From: Paraburkholderia sp. SOS3
GTDB taxonomy: Bacteria; Pseudomonadota; Gammaproteobacteria; Burkholderiales; Burkholderiaceae
Reading direction: 5' to 3'
Length of the DNA stretch: 64,000 nucleotides
NCBI RefSeq assembly: GCF_001922345.1
Contig: NZ_CP018811.1
Coordinates: 4,216,001-4,280,000, forward strand
Positions 58,953 through 64,000 of this stretch are shown here, piece by piece. The notes beneath the pieces were generated by a model that was not told where the DNA came from, did not search any database, and worked only from the letters and a program-made list of their open reading frames with translations. Position 1 is the stretch's first letter. Every line of letters begins with the position of its first letter. The translations under genes were made by a program, and so were the position numbers.

Positions 58953-59471
58953 TTAGCCCAGAATTTCTTCGACGGACTTACCACGCTTCGCCGCGATATC
59001 CGCCGGCGTGGACTGCTTGCGCAGGCCGTCGAGCGTCGCACGAACGAGGTTGTACGGGTTCGTCGAACCGTGGCTCTTCGCCACGACGTTCTGCACACCC
59101 ATCACGTCGAACACTGCACGCATCGGACCGCCGGCGATCACACCGGTACCGTCCTTCGCCGGAGCGAGCAGGACCGTCGATGCGCCGTGTTTTCCGTGTA
59201 CTTCATGTTGCAGCGTGCCGTTCTTGAGCGGCACCTTGAACATGTTGCGGCGCGCCTGTTCCATCGCCTTCTGGACGGCAACCGGCACTTCCTTCGCCTT
59301 GCCTTTGCCCATACCGACGCGGCCATCACCATCGCCAACCACGGTCAGTGCGGCGAAGCCTAGAATCCGGCCACCCTTCACCACCTTGGTCACGCGATTG
59401 ACCGAGATCATTTTTTCGCGAAGGCCGTCGTCGCGTTCGTCAGCCTGAACTTTCGCTTGCATCTTTGCCAT
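58953..59471 (-). CDS. rpsE: 30S ribosomal protein S5
   Basis: 172 residues. Double-stranded RNA-binding N-domain ([47 protein letters not shown]) and C-terminal domain ending VEEILG. The loop where spectinomycin-resistance changes occur (VTKVVKGGR) has the wild-type sequence. Confidence 0.99.
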
Positions 59472-59485
59472 GACGAATTCTTCCC

Positions 59486-59851
59486 TTAGAACTTGAGCCC
59501 GGCTTCGCGCGCGGCATCAGCCAGCGCTTTCACGCGGCCGTGGTAGCGGAAACCCGAGCGGTCGAAGGCGACGGATTCGATGCCGGCAGCCTTGGCCTTT
59601 TCAGCGATACGCTTGCCGATCAGGGTCGCAGCGGCAACGTTGCCGCCCTTACCCGACTGGTCGGCGAGCTGCGCACGCACTTCGGCTTCGAGCGTCGACG
59701 CGCTGGCGAGCACCTTGGTGCCGCACGGCGAGAACACTTGAGCATAGATATGCGTGTTCGTGCGGTGAACGGCCAGGCGCGCGACCTGCAGCTCAGCGAT
59801 CTTGATACGCGTCTGACGAGCGCGGCGCAGGCGAGATTGAGTCTTATCCAT
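59486..59851 (-). CDS. rplR: 50S ribosomal protein L18
   Basis: 121 residues; [41 protein letters not shown] and C-terminal [26 protein letters not shown] are invariant L18 features. Binds 5S rRNA. Confidence 0.99.
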   Translation of the reverse strand: MDKTQSRLRRARQTRIKIAELQVARLAVHRTNTHIYAQVFSPCGTKVLASASTLEAEVRAQLADQSGKGGNVAAATLIGKRIAEKAKAAGIESVAFDRSGFRYHGRVKALADAAREAGLKF

Positions 59852-59863
59852 GATTGCGCACCC

Positions 59864-60394
59864 TTACTTCTTCTTCGTTTCTTTGAGGATCACGACCTCG
59901 TCGGCATAGCGCACACCCTTGCCCTTATAGGGCTCGGGTGGACGGTAACCGCGCACTTCCGCGGCAACCTGGCCGACCTTCTGCTTGTCGATCCCCTTGA
60001 TCACGATTTCGGTTTGCGACGGGGTTTCAGCCTTGATACCTTCCGGCATCTGGTGCACCACCGGGTGCGAGAAACCCAGCGACAGATTCAACTTGTCGCC
60101 TTGTGCTTGCGCACGATAACCAACGCCAACCAGCGTCAGCTTGCGCTCGAAACCCTTGGTCACGCCGTTCACCATGTTCGCCACCAGTGCGCGCATCGTG
60201 CCCGACATTGCGTTTGCCTCGCGGCTGTCGTCAATCGGCTCGAACTTCACCGTGCCGTTGTCGTTGACCACCTTCACGAGGCGATTCGCGTTTTGCGAGA
60301 TTGTGCCCAGCGGACCCTTGACGGTAATACGCTCGCCGCTGATCGCCACTTCTGCGCCCTGCAGCGCAACCGGGCTTTTACCTACTCGAGACAT
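59864..60394 (-). CDS. rplF: 50S ribosomal protein L6
   Basis: 176 residues, two related domains; [30 protein letters not shown] at the start and the C-terminal [30 protein letters not shown] that holds the L6 signature. Confidence 0.99.
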   Translation of the reverse strand: MSRVGKSPVALQGAEVAISGERITVKGPLGTISQNANRLVKVVNDNGTVKFEPIDDSREANAMSGTMRALVANMVNGVTKGFERKLTLVGVGYRAQAQGDKLNLSLGFSHPVVHQMPEGIKAETPSQTEIVIKGIDKQKVGQVAAEVRGYRPPEPYKGKGVRYADEVVILKETKKK

Positions 60395-60414
60395 GTTTCT
60401 CTCTCCTTTCGGCC

Positions 60415-60810
60415 TTAAGCGACGTAGCAGATGACTTCGCCGCCCACGCCCGTGGCGCGCGCCTTGCGATCCGTCATCACACCCTTGGGCGTCGACACGA
60501 TTGCAACGCCGAGGCCGTTCATGACCTGCGGAATCTCATTGCGGCCGCGGTACACGCGCAGGCCAGGCTTCGACACGCGCTCGAGGCGTTCGATGACCGG
60601 ACGGCCGGCGTAGTACTTCAGAGCAATATTCAGCTCCGTCTTCGCGCCCTCGGACTTCACTGCGAAGTCGTCGATATAGCCTTCGTCCTTCAGGACCTGC
60701 GCGATCGCAATCTTGACCTTCGACGAGGGCATCGTCACCGAAACTTTCTCGACCATCTGCGCATTGCGGATGCGAGTCAGCATATCGGCGATAGGATCAC
60801 TCATGCTCAT
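60415..60810 (-). CDS. rpsH: 30S ribosomal protein S8
   Basis: 131 residues; [31 protein letters not shown] and C-terminal [33 protein letters not shown]. In E. coli S8 represses the spc operon by binding near rplE. Confidence 0.99.
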   Translation of the reverse strand: MSMSDPIADMLTRIRNAQMVEKVSVTMPSSKVKIAIAQVLKDEGYIDDFAVKSEGAKTELNIALKYYAGRPVIERLERVSKPGLRVYRGRNEIPQVMNGLGVAIVSTPKGVMTDRKARATGVGGEVICYVA

Positions 60811-60825
60811 CTTATGTTTCTCCTA

Positions 60826-61131
60826 TTACCAGCTCGCCTTGGTCAGGCCAGGGATCTCGCCACGGAACGCGATTTCACGAATCTTGTTACGAGCCAGCCC
60901 GAATTTACGGAACGTGCCACGCGGACGACCCGTGATCGCGCAACGGTTACGTTGACGCGTCGGGTTTGCATTGCGAGGCAGTTGTTGCAGATCCAGACGA
61001 GCGGCATAGCGCTCTTCGTCCGACTTGCTCGCGTCGTCGATGATCGCCTTTAGTTCTGCACGCTTCGCCGCGTACTTTGCTACGAGGCGAGCACGCTTCT
61101 TTTCACGTTCGATCAGTGCCAGTTTAGCCAC
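60826..61131 (-). CDS. rpsN: 30S ribosomal protein S14
   Basis: 101 residues, long zinc-free form: [28 protein letters not shown] through [40 protein letters not shown]. Confidence 0.99.
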   Translation of the reverse strand: MAKLALIEREKKRARLVAKYAAKRAELKAIIDDASKSDEERYAARLDLQQLPRNANPTRQRNRCAITGRPRGTFRKFGLARNKIREIAFRGEIPGLTKASW

Positions 61132-61138
61132 GGTAACC

Positions 61139-61678
61139 TCAGTTTCTGAACGGGAACTTGAAGCTGGCGAGCAGTGCCTTTGCTTCGTCGTCGGTCTTCG
61201 CGGTGGTGGTGATGCTGATGTTCAGCCCACGCAGCGCGTCGATTTTGTCGTAGTCGATTTCGGGGAAAATGATCTGCTCTTTCACACCGATGTTGTAGTT
61301 GCCACGACCGTCGAATGCACGGCCCGACACGCCACGGAAGTCACGCACACGCGGGAGCGCAACCGTCACAAAACGGTCGAGAAATTCGTACATCGCCTGG
61401 CCACGCAACGTGACCATCGCACCAATCGGATAGCCCTGGCGAATCTTGAAGCCCGCGATTGCCTTGCGCGCTTTCGTGATCACCGGCTTCTGACCCGCGA
61501 TCTTCGTCAGATCGCCGACGGCGTTCTCGATGATCTTCTTGTCAGCGACGGCTTCGCCAAGACCCATATTCAGCGTGATCTTGGTGATGCGCGGCACTTC
61601 CATGACGGACTTGTAGCCGAACTTCTCGATCAGGCCGGGGACAACCTTCTCTTTATAGAATTCTTGCAAACGTGCCAT
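61139..61678 (-). CDS. rplE: 50S ribosomal protein L5
   Basis: 179 residues. [48 protein letters not shown] and the 5S-binding [36 protein letters not shown]. 16 bp after rplX. Confidence 0.99.
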   Translation of the reverse strand: MARLQEFYKEKVVPGLIEKFGYKSVMEVPRITKITLNMGLGEAVADKKIIENAVGDLTKIAGQKPVITKARKAIAGFKIRQGYPIGAMVTLRGQAMYEFLDRFVTVALPRVRDFRGVSGRAFDGRGNYNIGVKEQIIFPEIDYDKIDALRGLNISITTTAKTDDEAKALLASFKFPFRN

Positions 61679-61694
61679 TTTTTACTCCGCAGCG

Positions 61695-62003
61695 TCAGGC
61701 GCCCAGCACAGCACCAGTCGTCTTCAGGAAACGGACCTTCTTGTCTCCCTCGACCTTGATGCCGACACGCGACGGCTTACCATTCGCGTCGACCAGAGCG
61801 ACGTTCGAGACGTGGAGCGGCATTGCCTTCGCTTCCACACCACCCGTCGTACCCTTCATCGGGTTCGGCTTCACATGCTTCTTGGCGATATTGATACCCT
61901 CGACCGTCACACGCTCGTCTCCAACGGCCAGCACGACTCCGCGCTTGCCTTTGTCCTTACCGGTCGTGACGATGACTTCGTCGCCTTTGCGAATCTTGTT
62001 CAT
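61695..62003 (-). CDS. rplX: 50S ribosomal protein L24
   Basis: 102 residues, KOW motif at the N-terminus ([28 protein letters not shown]). Early-binding assembly protein. 9 bp after rplN. Confidence 0.99.
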   Translation of the reverse strand: MNKIRKGDEVIVTTGKDKGKRGVVLAVGDERVTVEGINIAKKHVKPNPMKGTTGGVEAKAMPLHVSNVALVDANGKPSRVGIKVEGDKKVRFLKTTGAVLGA

Positions 62004-62012
62004 CTCGGCTCC

Positions 62013-62381
62013 TTACAGCACTTCCGGCGCGAGCGAAACGATCTTCATGAAACGTTCGCTACGCAGCTCACGCGTGACCGGCCCGAAAATACGGGTACCG
62101 ATAGGCTCAAGCTTGGTATTCAAAAGCACGGCGGCGTTGCCGTCGAACTTGATCAGCGAGCCGTCTTGACGGCGAACGCCCTTGGCGGTGCGGACCACCA
62201 CAGCGTTGTAGATTTCGCCTTTCTTCACGCGCCCGCGCGGCGTTGCCTCTTTGACGCTCACCTTGATGATGTCGCCGATGTTGGCATAACGACGCTTCGA
62301 GCCGCCGAGCACCTTGATGCACATGACTTCACGCGCACCCGTGTTGTCGGCCACTTCAAGCCGAGTTTCGGTCTGGATCAT
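62013..62381 (-). CDS. rplN: 50S ribosomal protein L14
   Basis: 122 residues: [56 protein letters not shown]. First gene behind the spc promoter. Confidence 0.99.
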   Translation of the reverse strand: MIQTETRLEVADNTGAREVMCIKVLGGSKRRYANIGDIIKVSVKEATPRGRVKKGEIYNAVVVRTAKGVRRQDGSLIKFDGNAAVLLNTKLEPIGTRIFGPVTRELRSERFMKIVSLAPEVL

Positions 62382-62641
62382 GATTTACTTTTCCCAACTT
62401 AATCCGATTGCACCACCATGGCACAGCCGGTCAGTCTTGGTCCCGTCAGCCGCGTGGCTGCTTGGGTTAGAACAGGCAGCGACGGCTAACGAAACCCGCC
62501 ATCGCAAATCCGGTGAGTCATTTAGCGCAGGCTGCCGCCCGAACCATCTTCCCACCAGGGTTACCACTTACGATTTGCCCGCCAATCTGCTATTGCAATT
62601 GCCAACTGCAGGCAACAGCTGGGCTCCCACGAAGAGGGAAG
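62382..62641 (-). other. Long rplN (spc operon) leader
   Basis: About 260 nt of predicted untranslated leader from the spc promoter to the rplN ATG. E. coli has a shorter rpsQ-rplN gap, so the length is notable. It could host a regulatory structure. A 60-codon GTG-started frame covers 62385-62567 but lacks a ribosome site and family similarity. No known riboswitch was recognised. Confidence 0.55.
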
Positions 62642-62647
62642 ACCGAG

Positions 62648-62675
62648 ATTATATCAAATAATCTCGGTCTCGCAA
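62648..62675 (-). promoter_or_regulatory. spc operon promoter
   Basis: Minus strand TTGCGA (62670-62675), 16-bp spacer, TATAAT (62648-62653): close to sigma-70 consensus and in the position of the spc promoter of E. coli, between rpsQ and rplN. The -10 and spacer lie in a perfect inverted repeat, GACCGAGATTA / TAATCTCGGTC (62641-62651 and 62659-62669) with a 7-bp centre. The predicted start is at about 62641. Confidence 0.75.
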
Positions 62676-62731
62676 GTACAACCTGCTGCGATTTCAACTA
62701 CTTCAACGACCCGTTATGAGCCGCAGTTGCA

Positions 62732-63004
62732 TCAGATGATGCGAGCAGCCTCGACGAGACGCGATACCGTCCAGGCTTTCGTCTTCGAAATCGGACGAGT
62801 TTCCTGGATTTCAACGAGGTCGCCCTCGTTATAGTTGTTCGCTTCGTCGTGAGCGTGATACTTCTTTGACCGTACGACGTACTTGCCGTAGATCGGGTGC
62901 TTGACGCGGTGCTCAACCAGCACGGTGACCGTCTTGTCCATCTTGTTGCTGACGACCTTGCCGACCAGCGTCCGCTTAAGCGAGGTTTTTACGCTATCGT
63001 TCAT
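62732..63004 (-). CDS. rpsQ: 30S ribosomal protein S17
   Basis: 90 residues; [46 protein letters not shown] is typical S17. The start overlaps the rpmC stop by ATGA (63001-63004). Last gene of the S10-type cluster before the spc promoter. Confidence 0.99.
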   Translation of the reverse strand: MNDSVKTSLKRTLVGKVVSNKMDKTVTVLVEHRVKHPIYGKYVVRSKKYHAHDEANNYNEGDLVEIQETRPISKTKAWTVSRLVEAARII

Positions 63005-63195
63005 TTCTGGTTCGCCTTCTCAGTCAGGACGGTCCGCACACGTGCGATGTCGCGACGAACCTTCTTCAGCTGGCTCGTATTCGTGAGCTGCTGGGTCGCG
63101 AGCTGCATGCGCAGGCCGAATTGCGCCTTCAACAGGTCCGACAGCTCCTTGTTGAGCGCGGCCTTATCTTTCTGGTGAAGTTCGGATGCCTTCAT
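63001..63195 (-). CDS. rpmC: 50S ribosomal protein L29
   Basis: 64 residues from ATG 63195 ([37 protein letters not shown]); two further ATG/ATC-like codons just upstream give MMMKAS, so the exact start is uncertain by two codons. Lies at the exit tunnel. Confidence 0.97.
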   Translation of the reverse strand: MKASELHQKDKAALNKELSDLLKAQFGLRMQLATQQLTNTSQLKKVRRDIARVRTVLTEKANQK

Positions 63196-63204
63196 CATCA
63201 CTCC

Positions 63205-63621
63205 TTAGGCGCCAAGCTGGCGAACGATGAAGGTCGTCTTCAGCGGCAGCTTTGCTGCAGCCAGACGGAACGCTTCGCGTGCCAGTTCTTCGGTTACGCC
63301 GTCCATTTCATACAGCATCTTGCCCGGTTGAATCTCGGCGACGTAGTACTCCGGGTTACCCTTACCGTTACCCATACGTACTTCAGCCGGCTTTTGCGAG
63401 ATCGGCTTGTCCGGGAAAATGCGGATCCAGATGCGGCCGCCGCGCTTGATGTGACGCGTCATTGCACGACGCGCCGCTTCGATCTGACGCGCGGTCAGGC
63501 GGCCGCGACCGATAGCTTTCAGGCCATACTCACCGAACGACACCGCGTTGCCGCGCGTCGCCACACCGGTGTTACGACCCTTCTGCTCTTTGCGATACTT
63601 CCTGCGTTTCGGTTGCAGCAT
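63205..63621 (-). CDS. rplP: 50S ribosomal protein L16
   Basis: 138 residues; [78 protein letters not shown]. Interacts with tRNA at the A site. Two bp after the rpsC stop. Confidence 0.99.
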   Translation of the reverse strand: MLQPKRRKYRKEQKGRNTGVATRGNAVSFGEYGLKAIGRGRLTARQIEAARRAMTRHIKRGGRIWIRIFPDKPISQKPAEVRMGNGKGNPEYYVAEIQPGKMLYEMDGVTEELAREAFRLAAAKLPLKTTFIVRQLGA

Positions 63622-63623
63622 GG

Positions 63624-64000
63624 TTATTCTCCAGTCTTGCCATCGCCGCCGGCAGCACCGCCAGCGCCGCCGGCGCCACCACGACGCGGGCCGCCACGGC
63701 GAGCACCTGCCGGACCACCGCCTTCACCGTCACGACGCGGACGGCGATCGCCACCCGGACGTGCGTTGCGGCGCGGACGCTTTTCCTCGGCGACTTCTTC
63801 CACCACCGGTGCATCGTTGCGGCCGAGCGTATCGCCCTTGTAGACCCACACCTTGACGCCGATGATGCCGTACGTCGTCTTCGCTTCCGACGTCGCGTAG
63901 TCGATGTCCGCACGCAGCGTATGCAGCGGCACGCGGCCTTCGCGATACCACTCCGTACGAGCGATTTCGATGCCGTTCAAACGGCCGGCGCTCATGATCT
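63624..64000 (-). CDS. rpsC: 30S ribosomal protein S3, N-terminus cut by window edge
   Basis: C-terminal 125 residues are visible: [55 protein letters not shown] is the conserved S3 domain that lines the mRNA entry channel. A tail rich in Arg, Gly, Ala and Pro (about 50 residues) follows. The frame is open to base 64000, so the KH domain lies outside. Confidence 0.98.
   Translation of the reverse strand, partial: IMSAGRLNGIEIARTEWYREGRVPLHTLRADIDYATSEAKTTYGIIGVKVWVYKGDTLGRNDAPVVEEVAEEKRPRRNARPGGDRRPRRDGEGGGPAGARRGGPRRGGAGGAGGAAGGDGKTGE

Noticed and set aside
62385..62567. A 60-codon GTG-started frame in the spc leader
   Set aside because: No ribosome site before the GTG and no recognisable family. 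Kept only as a note within the leader entry.

Overview
The window is a GC-rich, gene-dense stretch of a primary bacterial chromosome. Protein sequences and gene order point to the Burkholderiaceae (Burkholderia/Paraburkholderia-like): mlaFEDA-C-B fused to a his/murA supercluster, thiamine genes thiOSGE, ponA-type PBP1A divergent from pilMN(OP)Q-aroKB, lysA next to cyaY/lptM, system II cytochrome c maturation (ResB/CcsB), Mg-type HemB, and the S10/spc/alpha ribosomal clusters with infA between secY and rpmJ. No tRNA, rRNA, prophage, CRISPR array or intact insertion sequence was seen. The species call is inference.

Layout. 1-11818 (minus): a near-continuous unit starts with phospholipid transport (mlaF, E, D, A, C, B), passes through a two-gene ABC exporter, a BolA protein and murA, and ends in hisG-hisD-hisC-hisB (hisB cut by the window edge). 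11898-15777 (minus): thiO-thiS-thiG-thiE behind a clear TPP riboswitch, with a 32-codon frame between riboswitch and thiO. 16224-19310 (plus): an SbmA/YddA-like ABC protein and DadA. 19415-26634 (minus): thpR, then gltB-gltD with its own terminator. 27024-27743 (minus): a RAYT-like transposase relative that has lost its HUH histidines. 27929-29454 (plus): OmpW and a DUF883 protein. 29554-36932 (minus): pilM-pilN-pilO/P fusion-pilQ-aroK-aroB-dgt, divergent from mrcA (plus). 39811-41789: cyaY (minus) against lptM-lysA (plus). 41853-48176 (minus): cytochrome c4, resB-ccsB, msrP-msrQ. 48510-50496 (plus): engB and hemB. 50743-52969 (minus): cutA-dsbD. 53221-64000 (minus): rpsC(partial)-rplP-rpmC-rpsQ, the spc promoter, rplN-X-E-rpsN-H-rplF-R-rpsE-rpmD-rplO-secY-infA-rpmJ, then rpsM-K-D-rpoA-rplQ.

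Most of this is conserved housekeeping DNA. The best candidates for undescribed biology are small: (i) the RAYT-like protein beside gltB whose HUH site reads G-A-V-Q, suggesting a domesticated function; (ii) an orphan minus-strand terminator between engB and hemB preceded by a hairpin whose loop shows a CUCCUCCC anti-Shine-Dalgarno motif, a possible small RNA; (iii) the small frame coupled by ATGA to thiO under TPP control; (iv) a consensus spc promoter whose -10 lies in a perfect 11-bp inverted repeat, giving a leader of about 260 nt; (v) a PilO-PilP fusion. Several short tandem repeats lie in gene junctions. No large novel system is evident.
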